A stretch of 51,773 bases of DNA, from positions 1 to 51,773 of the forward strand of contig WHTK01000024.1 of NCBI GenBank assembly GCA_009377745.1, in the 5' to 3' direction. Positions within the stretch are counted from its first letter, which is position 1; every line of letters begins with the position of its first letter. Origin of the DNA: Dehalococcoidia bacterium (GTDB lineage Bacteria > Chloroflexota > Dehalococcoidia > DSTF01 > WHTK01). The notes under the pieces were generated by a model, which saw only the letters and a list, made by a program, of their open reading frames with translations, was not told the DNA's origin and did not search any database. Below, piece by piece: positions 43,126 to 51,772 of this stretch. The position numbers and the translations under genes are program-made.

Positions 43126-44568
43126 CTAGGTCTCGATGGACCGATACGAGAGCTTCACCACCGGCCGTCCCGGCGCCGGCTTCGCCCATTCTGCGATGCG
43201 TAGGCCGCCTACCCAGAGGAGGCCGCGCTCATTCTCGAAAACGGGCACGCGGTTGCGCTCCGTCCGCGCCACGCGCTCGTCCACGAAAAGGTCCTGCAGC
43301 TTTTTCGTCCCCTCCATGCCCAGCGGCTGGATCCGGTCTCCCGGCCGCCAGCGTCGCACGGTCAGTGTCGCGTCCATGGCGCCGGCATCAAGCTCAACCG
43401 AAGTTGACCATGCCGTGGTTCGGGTTTCAACCCGAGGTGTGGCCTCGACCTGGATTGCATTGATTGACAGGAAGCCGAACTGCGCCTCTCCCGGGACGTC
43501 GAGCGTGACGGACTCCTCCGGCAGACTCTCGAGCCCGGTACGGTGGCGCAGCTCCAGCGACTCACGTGTCAGCCGGGTGACAACGCCCCGAGGCAGGTCG
43601 ATGGCGTCGCCGGTGCGGCCTTGCAGCGCCAGGCGTTCGAGGGCGGCGATGTGGGTCTCGGCGACGCCCTGCGCATCGCCGGTGATGGCAGCCAGCGCCA
43701 GACGCAGCGCCTCCCGCCGCGGCGCCGGATGCCACGCGGTTAACAGCAGCCGCGGCAGCGTTACCTTCCCGTGGCTCACGTTGATGGCGTCTCGGGCGGT
43801 AGCCGAGACGAAATCCTGGTCCAGACGCGCGGCCTCGGCCAGGCGCAGCAGGGCATCCTCGACGCGCGAGTTATATTCGCGCAGCGCCGGTAGCAGGTCG
43901 TTGCGGATGCGGTTGCGCAGGAACTCCGGCGAGGCGTTGCTCTCGTCCTGCACCGGCTCGGCGCCGCGGTCGCGGCAATACGATGCGGTATCGTCGCGCG
44001 AGACCTTGAGCAGCGGCCTCACGAGCGAGAGCTCATCGTGGCCGGGGAAGGGCCAGCCTGACTTGGCCATCATGCCCCGCAGCCCACCGAGGCCGCTGCC
44101 GCGCAGCAGATGCATCAGCACCGTCTCGGCCTGGTCAGAAGCCGTATGGCCGGTCGCGACGGCGCTGCAGCCCGCCTCAGCCGCGACGCGCGCCAGAAAC
44201 TCGTAGCGTTCTAGTCGGGCCGCGGCTTCGATCGACAAACGCTGCCTGCAGCTTCGGCCTCGAACGTCGCCGGAGCCGGTGACCAGATCAACGCCGGTCG
44301 CCGAGGCCAGCGCTTCGACAGCGGCGCGCTCTTCACGTGAGGCCGCGTCGCCTCGCAGACCGTGGTCGAAGTAGGCGGCGACGAGACGCTGCTTGCACCG
44401 CGGGGCCAGCCGGGAGAGGACCAGCAGCAGCGCCGTGGAGTCCGGGCCGCCGGAGACAGCGACCAACATCCCGCCGGTCGATGGCCATAGGGCGTTCTCG
44501 TCCACGAAGCGCCTTACGGACGCTTCCAGACGGCGTGCCCGGCGCTCGGCTGCCGCGTCTGACCCCAT
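43126..44568 (-). CDS. tilS: tRNA(Ile)-lysidine synthetase TilS
   Basis: TilS modifies C34 of tRNA-Ile(CAU) to lysidine. The 480-residue product has the PP-loop VAVSGGPDSTALLLVL near residues 33-48, ATGHTASDQAETVLMHLLRG and a TilS C-terminal domain with GDRIQPLGMEGTKKLQDLFVDERVARTERNRVPVF. I choose ATG 44568 because residues upstream lack similarity. Residues about 375-387 (ATPRVETRTTAWS) are encoded by a REP-like palindrome at 43408-43444. Confidence 0.93.
   Translation of the reverse strand: MGSDAAAERRARRLEASVRRFVDENALWPSTGGMLVAVSGGPDSTALLLVLSRLAPRCKQRLVAAYFDHGLRGDAASREERAAVEALASATGVDLVTGSGDVRGRSCRQRLSIEAAARLERYEFLARVAAEAGCSAVATGHTASDQAETVLMHLLRGSGLGGLRGMMAKSGWPFPGHDELSLVRPLLKVSRDDTASYCRDRGAEPVQDESNASPEFLRNRIRNDLLPALREYNSRVEDALLRLAEAARLDQDFVSATARDAINVSHGKVTLPRLLLTAWHPAPRREALRLALAAITGDAQGVAETHIAALERLALQGRTGDAIDLPRGVVTRLTRESLELRHRTGLESLPEESVTLDVPGEAQFGFLSINAIQVEATPRVETRTTAWSTSVELDAGAMDATLTVRRWRPGDRIQPLGMEGTKKLQDLFVDERVARTERNRVPVFENERGLLWVGGLRIAEWAKPAPGRPVVKLSYRSIET
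43408..43444. repeat. REP-like palindrome inside tilS
   Basis: On the minus strand the segment reads CACCTCGGG, loop TTGAAA, CCCGAACCACGGCATGG. The stem, loop start (TTGAA for CTGAA) and trailing GGCAT match the REP at 14709. It is in frame and adds a hydrophilic stretch between the tilS substrate-binding and C-terminal domains. Confidence 0.6.
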
Positions 44569-44682
44569 ATCGAGGCCAGTATACGAGGCTCTGTGGCCAG
44601 GTGATGAGGGGCCGGCCAACTCATCCTTCGAGAAGCTTTGGCTGGGCTCAGGATGTGCCTGAGGACGCGCGGAAGCTCATCG

Positions 44683-45033
44683 TCAGCGGCTGAAGAGGCG
44701 TTGCCACCAGGTAAGGTCGGGCGACTCTTCCAGTGGCTCGGGGGCGGGCGCCTGCACTACCACGAGTTTCTCGCCCGGCTTGACCAGGCCGAAGACACGC
44801 CGCGCCATGAACTCTACGTACTCGTCCGTGCGTAAGTAGTCGCGGATTTGCTGCAACTGCTCCTGCTGCTCCATCAGCCGGTCTACCTCGGCCTGCTGAC
44901 GCGCTTCGTCACCGGCCAGGCGGTAGGAATGCATGAAGTTGGTGCCGGCGGAAAACATGAAGTAGCCGGAGGCGATGAGGGTCGCTACCAGGAGCAAGCG
45001 TCCAGGGGAAAAGACGCCAAAGAGCCGCCGCAA
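44683..45033 (-). CDS. FtsB/DivIC-like septum formation protein
   Basis: A 116-residue bitopic protein: short N-terminal cytoplasmic tail, one membrane helix (LLLVATLIASGYFMFSAG, about 13-30), a coiled coil (EARQQAEVDRLMEQQEQLQQ) and LRTDEYVEFMARRVFGLVKPGE, the usual end of the FtsB/DivIC family. These proteins link the cell-division complex. The start is TTG 45033. It lies upstream of tilS on the same strand. Confidence 0.85.
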   Translation of the reverse strand: MRRLFGVFSPGRLLLVATLIASGYFMFSAGTNFMHSYRLAGDEARQQAEVDRLMEQQEQLQQIRDYLRTDEYVEFMARRVFGLVKPGEKLVVVQAPAPEPLEESPDLTWWQRLFSR

Positions 45034-45155
45034 TTGAGAACTCCTGGCCCGCCGCTCGTGAGTCTAACATAAGCAAGCTCGCAAGCAGAATTACAGCCCC
45101 AGGCCAGTGGGCGCTTCGCCCGCGAAAGTCCTAGAATTCTGGTCGAGAGGGCATC

Positions 45156-45650
45156 ATGGTCTACGAGGCGGAGTCCGGCCAGAGACGCTGGCTACTCAAG
45201 GCGGTGCGAGAATCGTCCGGCGAGCTGTTCAGTCAGTTTCAGGGCGTCAATGAGACGGCCCTGCGCTGGCGTCCCGCTCGCGGCGAGTGGTGCCTCAAGG
45301 AGGTCGCCGCCCACTTGCGCGACGCCGAGCTGCTCTACCAGCGCCAGATCGAGCTGATCGTGCGCGAACCCGAGCCGCGCCTGCCCCACGAGCCGATAGA
45401 CGTACTGCCGTCCGAGAACGACTACCGCGACGAGCCGCTCCAGCGCCTGCTGCAGGAATACGAAGAGGCGCGCGAGGAGACGGTCTGGCTGCTGCGCATG
45501 CTGGGCGAGGACGAGTGGCAGCGCTGCGGACTGCACCCTTATCGAGGCCGCATCTCGCTCTACGACATCGCCCGCGAGCTACACGAGCACGACCTGGAGC
45601 ACCTCTACCAGGCCCGCCGCCTCCGCGAATCGCTGCTCGCGAGACGGTAA
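45156..45650 (+). CDS. DinB-like four-helix metal-binding protein
   Basis: A 164-residue DinB_2-type protein. The family histidine pattern is present: RPARGEWCLKEVAAHLRDAE (His of the AAHLRDAE helix) and LYDIARELHEHDLEHLYQARR with two further histidines. Members bind a divalent metal and often act as thiol transferases or in stress response. Start ATG 45156. It is divergent from the ftsB-like gene. Confidence 0.85.
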   Translation: MVYEAESGQRRWLLKAVRESSGELFSQFQGVNETALRWRPARGEWCLKEVAAHLRDAELLYQRQIELIVREPEPRLPHEPIDVLPSENDYRDEPLQRLLQEYEEAREETVWLLRMLGEDEWQRCGLHPYRGRISLYDIARELHEHDLEHLYQARRLRESLLARR

Positions 45651-45700
45651 CTAGAGTCGCCACGTCGTAGCAGTATGCTGCGCCCCTACAGTTTTTCGCG

Positions 45701-46795
45701 CTAAGGCCCCTCCTGTTCCTGGAGCTCCCGATAGTGCTCGCCGTTATCGCCCCAGATCAGCCGGTTGAACATCGACATGATCTCATCGCGGTCACCGGAC
45801 TTGGTGTGCTTGAGGAACGTGTCCTCGATGCGCTTCTCGCGCAGCACGTAGCGGCCGAAGTCAGAAGTCATGTAGGTCTCGCGCACCGCGTTGGAGAACG
45901 CCTCGACGCCGATCAAGCGCCGGATGTCGAGCAGGAAGACGTCTGCCGCCTCGTAGAGGCCGTCTGAGGCGAGGCGGCGCGGTAGCGCCAGGTCCGGGAA
46001 GCGGCCCGAATCGACGATGCGTTTGCGGCCGCGGTAGAACTCGTCGATGTCGGCAGGGAGCGAAACCCAACCCTCGGGCCGGTTATCGCTGAGCTGCTCC
46101 AGAGTCAGGATAGCGTAGATGTCGGCCAGTCCCTCGTTGAACCAGGACGGCCCCATCGACCAATAGGTGTGGGCCAGCTCATGGCTCAGGACGAAGGCTG
46201 AGAGGGTACAACAGCGGGCGATGCGGATAAACTGGCCGTCATCGAAATCGTTGATCTCGAAGGGGCCGTTGATCACGGTCATGACCCGCTCCGGGTAGAC
46301 CACGCCGGCCAGCTTTTCGAGCTCCGGTAGCGCCGCCTTGAGCAGCGCCATCTGCCGGACGGCGTCCTGGTTCGGCTCGTGGATGACCAACAACTCGACT
46401 TCGTTTGATTGCATCGGGACGCGCTCGTAGAGGTAGAGCTTGCGGCGGATCGTCTCGTCGCTGATGATCGCCTGATTGCCGCGCTGCCGCGCCGAAAATG
46501 TGATCGCCCGCTCGACGAATAGGGACTCGTCCCGAGTCAGACCGTCCGTGAACCATGACTGCGCCTGGAAGGTCGCGATCATCGGCGACCGCGTCGCCTC
46601 GTAGCGGGCGAAGGCGCGGTCAACGTCGCCGATGCCCGCGCGGTTCTGGGGCTGGCCGACGAGGTAGGAGTCAATCGCCGGCGTTTCGCTGGATGGGGGT
46701 GGCATCGCGAACGGCGCATTGTTATCGCCGCCGCTGCAGGCCAGGAGAAGAAAGGCGACGGCTAGGAGGGCTAGTCGATTGGGCAGCCTAGGCAC
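45701..46795 (-). CDS. Lipoprotein with a gluzincin-type HExxH site
   Basis: A 364-residue protein with a lipoprotein signal (LALLAVAFLLLACSGGD, lipobox Cys20). The peptidase motif LSHELAHTYWSMGPSWFNEGLADIYAI combines HELAH with a downstream NEGLAD glutamate, as in M1-like gluzincins. It is probably an exported surface metallopeptidase of unknown target. The GTG start at 46795 overlaps the upstream methyltransferase stop by eight bases. Confidence 0.75.
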   Translation of the reverse strand: MPRLPNRLALLAVAFLLLACSGGDNNAPFAMPPPSSETPAIDSYLVGQPQNRAGIGDVDRAFARYEATRSPMIATFQAQSWFTDGLTRDESLFVERAITFSARQRGNQAIISDETIRRKLYLYERVPMQSNEVELLVIHEPNQDAVRQMALLKAALPELEKLAGVVYPERVMTVINGPFEINDFDDGQFIRIARCCTLSAFVLSHELAHTYWSMGPSWFNEGLADIYAILTLEQLSDNRPEGWVSLPADIDEFYRGRKRIVDSGRFPDLALPRRLASDGLYEAADVFLLDIRRLIGVEAFSNAVRETYMTSDFGRYVLREKRIEDTFLKHTKSGDRDEIMSMFNRLIWGDNGEHYRELQEQEGP

Positions 46796-48641
46796 GGCTA
46801 TCGGCGAGCTCCCGGGCAGCCACTACCAGCTCTGCGATGCCCGAGAACCGCCCGAACGAGGGGATCAGATAGACGCCCTGCGCCAGCGGACGTAGCTTCT
46901 CGAGCAGGTCCTGCGCCATCTCGACGCCTGCCTTCTCGGCGTCGCTGCCGGCGGCCTCGATGCGGTCGCGCACCCAGGAGGGCACCGGCGTGATGTACTC
47001 GCTGAGGAAGTCGGCCTGGCGTAGTGAGTGCACCGGCCAGACGCCGATGATGATCGGCGGATGCGATGGACCCAGGCGCTCAATCAGCCGCTCGACCGCC
47101 TCCGCCTCAAACACGGCCTGCGAGATCAGGAATTCGGCGCCGGCCTGGGCTTTGCGGCGCACCATCTTGGCTTCCTCGACCAGGTCAGGCGCCGACGGGT
47201 TGACGGCCGCGCCGGCGAAGAAGCTGGTTGAAGGGCGTACAGGCTTGCCGGCGGCATCCTCGCCGGCGTTAAAACCCCTGAGCAGCCGCAGCAAACCGAA
47301 GGCGTTGAGGTCCCAGATCGCCGTCGCCTTGGCATAGCTGCCGAGTGCGTGGGCGTCACCCTTGATGCAGAGGACGCTGCGGATGCCAAGGGCGTGGGCG
47401 CCTAACAGGTCCGATTGCAGCGCCATCAGGTTACGGTCGCGCGTGGAGCAGTGCAGCACAGGCTCGATGCCGGCCTTCTCCTTGAGCAGCGACGCCATCG
47501 CGATAGCGCTGAGCCGCGCCTCCGCCATCGGGCTGTCGCCGACGTTGACGCAGTCCGCGCCGGCCTCGCGCATCAGGCGCGCCGCCTCAATCGTCTGGAC
47601 CACGGCCTGGCTGCGCGGCGGGTCGACCTCCACGCTGACCACGAAGCGTCCCGTCTTGAGCTTCTCCTGGAAGCTGCGCGCAACGACCGGCTCCGGCGCG
47701 AGGGGCGTCGGCGCTATCTCAACCGATACCGAATCGGGCGCCGGTTTCTGATCGAGCGCCTCGCGCATGGCGGCGATGTGGCGTGGCGAGGTGCCGCAGC
47801 AGCCACCGACAATCAAGGCGCCGGCCCGCACGAAGCGCTTGGCGTAGCCGGCTATGTAGTCCGCCGTTGCCGTATAGACAACGCGGCGCTGGACCAGCTG
47901 CGGCTTGCCGGCGTTGGGCTGGGCGATGAGGCGCGCGCCAGGGATGCGGGCCAGTTCCTTGAGCAGCCGCAGCGCCTGGGGCGGGCCTTCGCCGCAGTTG
48001 ACGCCGATGACGTCGGCGCCGGCCTCGATCAGCGCCTCACCCGTCTCACGGGCGCCGCGGCCTTCGGCGGTGCGGCCGTTAACCAGGAAGCTCATCTCGA
48101 CAACGACCGGTGTGCCGGGAGCGGCCTTGCGCGCCGCCGCGATGGCGATCATCGCCTCTTCCAGCGAGCTGAACGTCTCGATCAGCAGCAGATCGACGTG
48201 CTCCTGGGCCAGCGACCCGATCTGCTCTTCGAAGGCCGCCTGCGCTTCCTCTGGGGCTACTGCCTCTCCCAGCGGCCCAACGTCGCCGGCGATGAAGACG
48301 CCGCGTCCGGTGAGAGCCACGGCCTCACGCGCGATTTGCACGGCGCGCCGATTGATCTCCGCCACGCGACCTTCGAGGCTAAAGGCCGCGAGGCGCACTC
48401 GGTTGGCGCCGAAGGTGTTGGTCTGGATCAGCTCCGCCCCGGCCTCGACGTACTCGCGGTGCAGCGTGCGTACGAGGGCGGGACGGCTGATGTTGACCTG
48501 CTCCAGGCAGGCATCGATCGGCACGCCGCGCTCCTGCAGCATGGTGCCGATAGCCCCATCGGCGACGATGACGCGGAGGCTCAGCGCCTCCAGAAAACGG
48601 GAGCGCTGTCGTGAGGCGGCCTGCGGGGGTGCAGTAGTCAT
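46788..48641 (-). CDS. Bifunctional homocysteine S-methyltransferase / 5,10-methylenetetrahydrofolate reductase
   Basis: A 617-residue fusion. Residues 1-300 are a Pfam S-methyl_trans domain: DGAIGTMLQERG, ETNT-like LIQTNTFGANR, GVNCGEGP (Cys216) and VGGCCGTSPRHI (Cys281, Cys282), the three zinc ligands. Residues 330-617 are a MetF-type TIM barrel: FVVSVEVDPPRSQ, DCVNVGDSP, LHCSTRDRN. The fusion links methyl transfer to folate reduction in methionine synthesis (YitJ-like). ATG 48641 is used. Confidence 0.93.
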   Translation of the reverse strand: MTTAPPQAASRQRSRFLEALSLRVIVADGAIGTMLQERGVPIDACLEQVNISRPALVRTLHREYVEAGAELIQTNTFGANRVRLAAFSLEGRVAEINRRAVQIAREAVALTGRGVFIAGDVGPLGEAVAPEEAQAAFEEQIGSLAQEHVDLLLIETFSSLEEAMIAIAAARKAAPGTPVVVEMSFLVNGRTAEGRGARETGEALIEAGADVIGVNCGEGPPQALRLLKELARIPGARLIAQPNAGKPQLVQRRVVYTATADYIAGYAKRFVRAGALIVGGCCGTSPRHIAAMREALDQKPAPDSVSVEIAPTPLAPEPVVARSFQEKLKTGRFVVSVEVDPPRSQAVVQTIEAARLMREAGADCVNVGDSPMAEARLSAIAMASLLKEKAGIEPVLHCSTRDRNLMALQSDLLGAHALGIRSVLCIKGDAHALGSYAKATAIWDLNAFGLLRLLRGFNAGEDAAGKPVRPSTSFFAGAAVNPSAPDLVEEAKMVRRKAQAGAEFLISQAVFEAEAVERLIERLGPSHPPIIIGVWPVHSLRQADFLSEYITPVPSWVRDRIEAAGSDAEKAGVEMAQDLLEKLRPLAQGVYLIPSFGRFSGIAELVVAARELADSRA

Positions 48642-48704
48642 GGTATCAGGATAAAGAGAGGCTCAGTAGGCCGGCAAGCAACAAAGTGTTAAGAAGCGTC
48701 AGCG

Positions 48705-49157
48705 CTACGCCGGGACCTGCTTCAGCGCCGCGTCCACGTCCTTCGAAATCGTCTCGTAGTCCTCGTCGTTGATCTTGTGGAGGTTGCCCTGGAAGGCGAG
48801 GCGCCAGTATTCGCCGCGACGCCGGGTCATCTCCAGCCGAGTCGCGTAGTCCTTGACATCCAGCCACTGCTCCTTGTCCAGGATGCGGTCGGGAGAAGTC
48901 TTGATCCGGAAGGGGTACTCCTCACTCGCCTTCTTCTCGCTCTTGAACACGGGGGCGTTGTCCTCGTAGACCTCGCCCTCGATGTTGGCAACGCCGCCGA
49001 ACTTCATCACGCCGATGAGGTAGAAGATCAGCTTGTCGCCGGGCTTCATCTCCGCCGTCTCGCGACGGCGCGAGCTCTTGAAGCCAAACATATCGAAGCC
49101 GCGCTCCCGCGCAATCTCGAAGTTCTCCGCCGACCCGACGACGATCCAGTTAGCCAT
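48705..49157 (-). CDS. EVE domain protein
   Basis: A 150-residue EVE (PUA-like) domain protein: NWIVVGSAENFEIARERGFDMFGF at the start, KPGDKLIFYLIGVMKFGGVANIEGEVYED in the middle. EVE domains bind modified bases in DNA or RNA. Start ATG 49157 follows AGGAGGAAA. It stands upstream of the methyltransferase fusion and downstream of hicB. No restriction partner is adjacent. Confidence 0.85.
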   Translation of the reverse strand: MANWIVVGSAENFEIARERGFDMFGFKSSRRRETAEMKPGDKLIFYLIGVMKFGGVANIEGEVYEDNAPVFKSEKKASEEYPFRIKTSPDRILDKEQWLDVKDYATRLEMTRRRGEYWRLAFQGNLHKINDEDYETISKDVDAALKQVPA

Positions 49158-49189
49158 AGCTGTTTCCTCCTACGCTTTGACGACGTTAT

Positions 49190-49435
49190 TCAGGCTGGAA
49201 CGCCGATTTCCCAGCGCCGTATCCCTTCGACGCCTGAGCCTTGGCCCGGCGGCAACGGCTGTCCCAGCTCTTTTAAAGCGGCCAGGTGCTGCTCGATAGC
49301 CGCTTTGATGTCCTCTTCGAGCTCGTCCAGCGTGTCGCCAGACGCAAAGCAGCCGGGCAATTCCTCGACCTCGGCCCAGTAGCCGCCTTCTTCCTCTTCT
49401 TCTTCTTCGTGCACGATTACCGTGTAGGTTTTCAT
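49190..49435 (-). CDS. hicB: HicB-type antitoxin
   Basis: An 81-residue HicB partial RNase-H-fold protein: GGYWAEVEELPGCFASGDTLDELEEDIKAAIEQHL is the family core. A run of seven glutamates (encoded by GAA/GAG triplets) precedes it. No C-terminal DNA-binding domain is present. It follows the broken hicA by nine bases, the typical HicA-HicB order. Confidence 0.88.
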   Translation of the reverse strand: MKTYTVIVHEEEEEEEGGYWAEVEELPGCFASGDTLDELEEDIKAAIEQHLAALKELGQPLPPGQGSGVEGIRRWEIGVPA

Positions 49436-49444
49436 TGCTTCGCC

Positions 49445-49673
49445 TCAGAGCAGGTCGATGAACTCGTCCAGCGTTAAACCCGCGTCTTTGATTATCGAGT
49501 TTAACAGGCCTGGCTTAAGGGTGCGTGGAATTGTTACCGGCCTCGCCGCGCTCGGCATGCGCACGGACCGATGACTACCCTTCCTGAGACGAGACCTCCA
49601 CCTCAACGCCACCAGCGCGTCTCAGAGCCCTTATGACCTCGTCTTGCGTCAGGCTGCGGGGTAGCTTCGGCAA
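49445..49673 (-). pseudogene. hicA: HicA toxin, frameshifted
   Basis: From TTG 49673 one frame reads MPKLPRSLTQDEVIRALRRAG and soon stops. A second frame gives RKGSHRSVRMPSAARPVTIP and LLNSIIKDAGLTLDEFIDLL, ending at TGA 49445-49447. The two halves together form a HicA double-stranded-RNA-binding fold with the catalytic GSH histidine. The single-base shift lies between about 49590 and 49615. The antitoxin hicB is intact, which fits loss of the toxin. Confidence 0.75.
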
Positions 49674-49701
49674 TTACTTGTTACTTGTTGCCTGTTACTT
49701 G
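49674..49701. repeat. Array of four heptamers upstream of hicA
   Basis: TTACTTG, TTACTTG, TTGCCTG, TTACTTG are contiguous. The unit TTGCCTG is also the core of the nuo octamers, and GTAACAA-type units at 26297 are its complement. The array ends at the hicA start codon. Confidence 0.7.
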
Positions 49702-49704
49702 GCA

Positions 49705-49736
49705 GATAAGAAAAGCGCCCCTTAAGCGGGGCGCTT
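49705..49736 (-). terminator. Intrinsic terminator after erpA
   Basis: AAGCGCCCC and GGGGCGCTT pair over nine bases (49713-49736) around a 6-base loop. In the erpA direction the hairpin is followed by TTTTCTTAT. It separates erpA from the hicAB genes. Confidence 0.8.
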
Positions 49737-49757
49737 GATTCTCGGTTGCGACCGGTC

Positions 49758-50132
49758 CTAGCAGCAGGCCTTCGCCTGGCCGGAACCGTCCGCCGTCTGG
49801 AAGCTGGAGCCGCAAGCGCAGGACTTGGTGGCGTTGGGGTTGAAGATGGTGAAACCACTCTTCATCAGGTCCTCAACGTAGTCGACCTCGGCTCCTTCGA
49901 GCAGGGGCGCGCTCTCCTGGTCGACCAGGATTGTGACGCCTTCCGTCTCGATTGCGATGTCATCGTCTTCGCGATGCCGTGCGATGGCCATGCCGTACTG
50001 GTAGCCGGAACAACCGCCACCCACCACAAATACGCGCAGGGCGCCGCCCTCAACACCACGGTCCGCGAGGAGGCTCTTCGCCTTGAGGGCGGCCTTGTCG
50101 GTGACCGTGATCATCATCTGTTCAATAACCAT
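49758..50132 (-). CDS. erpA: A-type iron-sulfur carrier (ErpA/IscA)
   Basis: A 124-residue A-type carrier that transfers 2Fe-2S or 4Fe-4S clusters to apo-proteins. The conserved cysteines are Cys41 (GGGCSGYQYG) and Cys105/Cys107 (SCACGSSF). ATG 50132 follows AAGGAG; the longer frame is not needed. An extra tail GSGQAKACC adds two C-terminal cysteines not usual in the family. A SufR-like Fe-S-sensing regulator lies just upstream. Confidence 0.94.
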   Translation of the reverse strand: MVIEQMMITVTDKAALKAKSLLADRGVEGGALRVFVVGGGCSGYQYGMAIARHREDDDIAIETEGVTILVDQESAPLLEGAEVDYVEDLMKSGFTIFNPNATKSCACGSSFQTADGSGQAKACC

Positions 50133-50205
50133 GTCGCGCTCCTTCAAGCTCAAAGGCACGAATATACGTTTGCCTGGCAAGTATACCCCATCCCGCTCGT
50201 ATTTG

Positions 50206-50832
50206 TCACTGCACCAGATAGGAGCAACCTTCGCCCGCTTCCGGCAAAGTCATGGGCTGGACATCCGCGTCCAGTAGCCGGCCCAGCAGCAGCCGGTCGT
50301 AGCCACAGACATCGCTGTGCCTATCGGCAATGTGGCGGCAGGGACAATCGAGGCCTTCCAGCACGTAGCCGCCAGCGCGCGCCTCAACCTCGAAGACGAG
50401 GCCTTCTTCAGCCAGCGCCGCGACCGTCTGCGGCAGGCGCTCCGCCAGGGTCATCCCGTCGATCTGCAATGCGTAGGTGCGCGCGATATCGTCCGCCATA
50501 CGCTCGAAGACCAGTGAGGCCAGCTCACGGCCCGTCTTGCCGGCCGTCTCACGCGGCCCCAGCGCCGCGATGCCCTCGACGAGGCGGCCGGTGATGCGCA
50601 TGTAGTGCTGCGGGAAGAAGCTCTCCCCCGCTTCGGTTAGCGAGAAGGCGTAGTGCGGGCGTCCCGTCTCACGGCGCACCGGCCGCACGCTTACATAGCC
50701 GTCACGCTGGAGGATATCGAGGTGGCGACGCACGGTAGCGGGCGCCAGCTCCAGCGCCTGCGTCAGCTCGTCGACCGTTGCTTCGTGACGACGCCTGAGG
50801 ATTTCGAGGATCTTGCCGCGGGTGCTCTCCAT
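50206..50832 (-). CDS. SufR-like iron-sulfur cluster-sensing HTH regulator
   Basis: A 208-residue regulator: N-terminal winged helix (ILEILRRRHEATVDELTQAL; PATVRRHLDILQRDGYVSV) and a C-terminal domain with cysteines at 163, 165, 176 and 203, the spacing type of SufR-like 4Fe-4S sensors (HSDVCGYD; GEGCSYL). It precedes erpA on the same strand, so it probably controls Fe-S assembly genes. Start ATG 50832. Confidence 0.85.
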   Translation of the reverse strand: MESTRGKILEILRRRHEATVDELTQALELAPATVRRHLDILQRDGYVSVRPVRRETGRPHYAFSLTEAGESFFPQHYMRITGRLVEGIAALGPRETAGKTGRELASLVFERMADDIARTYALQIDGMTLAERLPQTVAALAEEGLVFEVEARAGGYVLEGLDCPCRHIADRHSDVCGYDRLLLGRLLDADVQPMTLPEAGEGCSYLVQ

Positions 50833-50848
50833 GCCTTCACCGTACCAC

Positions 50849-51772
50849 TCAGATCACGTCGATGACGACCTTGAGAGAATCCTCCGCCTTGGCGCTATAG
50901 ATCTCGAAGCCGCGCGCGAGCTCCTTCCACGACAGCCGATGGGTCAGCAGGTGCGAGACGTCGATGCGGCCCTGGTTGACCAGATCGACCGCCGTGCGCA
51001 CACAATCGACGCGGTCGCCGGCCCGGGCGCTGTTGGTCACGAGGATGTTGGGAATTTTCTCGCAGATCATCCGCCAGTCGATCGGAAAGACGTCCTCGTC
51101 GTGTGTGAGGCCGAAGATCACCGCCATGCCGCGCATCCGCAGAGTTTCGAACAGCTGGTGGAGCGCCTCCGGCCGCCCTGTTGCCTCCACGGCAATGTCG
51201 GCCAGAGCGCCGCCGGTGATCTCTGTCACGCCGGCCACGATGTCCTCGCGGGTCGCGTTGATCGTGTGGGTCGCGCCGAGCCGCTTTGCCTGGTCGAGCC
51301 GGTAGTCGTGCTTGTCGCAGACGATGACCTGTCGCGCCCCCATCCGCGCTACGAGCTGGGTGAACGTCAGGCCGATAGGCCCCTGCCCAATGACCAGCAC
51401 CCGCTTGCCGAACAGGCTGCCCATCTGCTCCACGGCGTGGATCACGGTCCCGAGCGGCTGGCAGAGAACCCAGGCCGGGTTGGCCGGCGCATCTTCCGGC
51501 AGCGTCACGATCAGGTCCGTCGGCACGGAGAGGTACTCCGCCAGACCGCCGATGTTCGTCACGGCGATCACTCGCTGCCCTACCTTGATCCCCTCTTCCC
51601 GGCTCTCGACCACGACGCCGAGGCATTCGTGACAGGGCTGGCCGATGGGGCGCGGATACTCGTCCTCCGGCAGGACGCGGTCGTAGACCCGCAGGTCGCT
51701 GCCACAGATCGAGAGATGCTCCATCCGCACGATGACCTCGCCCGGGACCAGCAATGGCGCCGGCGTCTCCAG
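50849..51772 (-). CDS. Zinc-type medium-chain alcohol dehydrogenase, 5' truncated by the window edge
   Basis: The gene enters from the right edge; about 307 codons are seen. SICGSDLRVYD holds a catalytic zinc cysteine, IGQPCHECLGVV the second zinc-ligand region, VLVIGQGPIGLTFTQLVARMGA the NAD-binding Rossmann motif. The structural-zinc lobe with four clustered cysteines is absent, as in some MDR subgroups (threonine/sorbitol dehydrogenase-like). The substrate is unknown. The stop is 17 bases before the SufR-like gene, on the same strand. Confidence 0.88.
   Translation of the reverse strand: METPAPLLVPGEVIVRMEHLSICGSDLRVYDRVLPEDEYPRPIGQPCHECLGVVVESREEGIKVGQRVIAVTNIGGLAEYLSVPTDLIVTLPEDAPANPAWVLCQPLGTVIHAVEQMGSLFGKRVLVIGQGPIGLTFTQLVARMGARQVIVCDKHDYRLDQAKRLGATHTINATREDIVAGVTEITGGALADIAVEATGRPEALHQLFETLRMRGMAVIFGLTHDEDVFPIDWRMICEKIPNILVTNSARAGDRVDCVRTAVDLVNQGRIDVSHLLTHRLSWKELARGFEIYSAKAEDSLKVVIDVI

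Noticed and set aside
47415..48614. 399-codon open frame on the plus strand
   Set aside because: It is the complement of the methyltransferase-MTHFR fusion gene with full zinc motifs.
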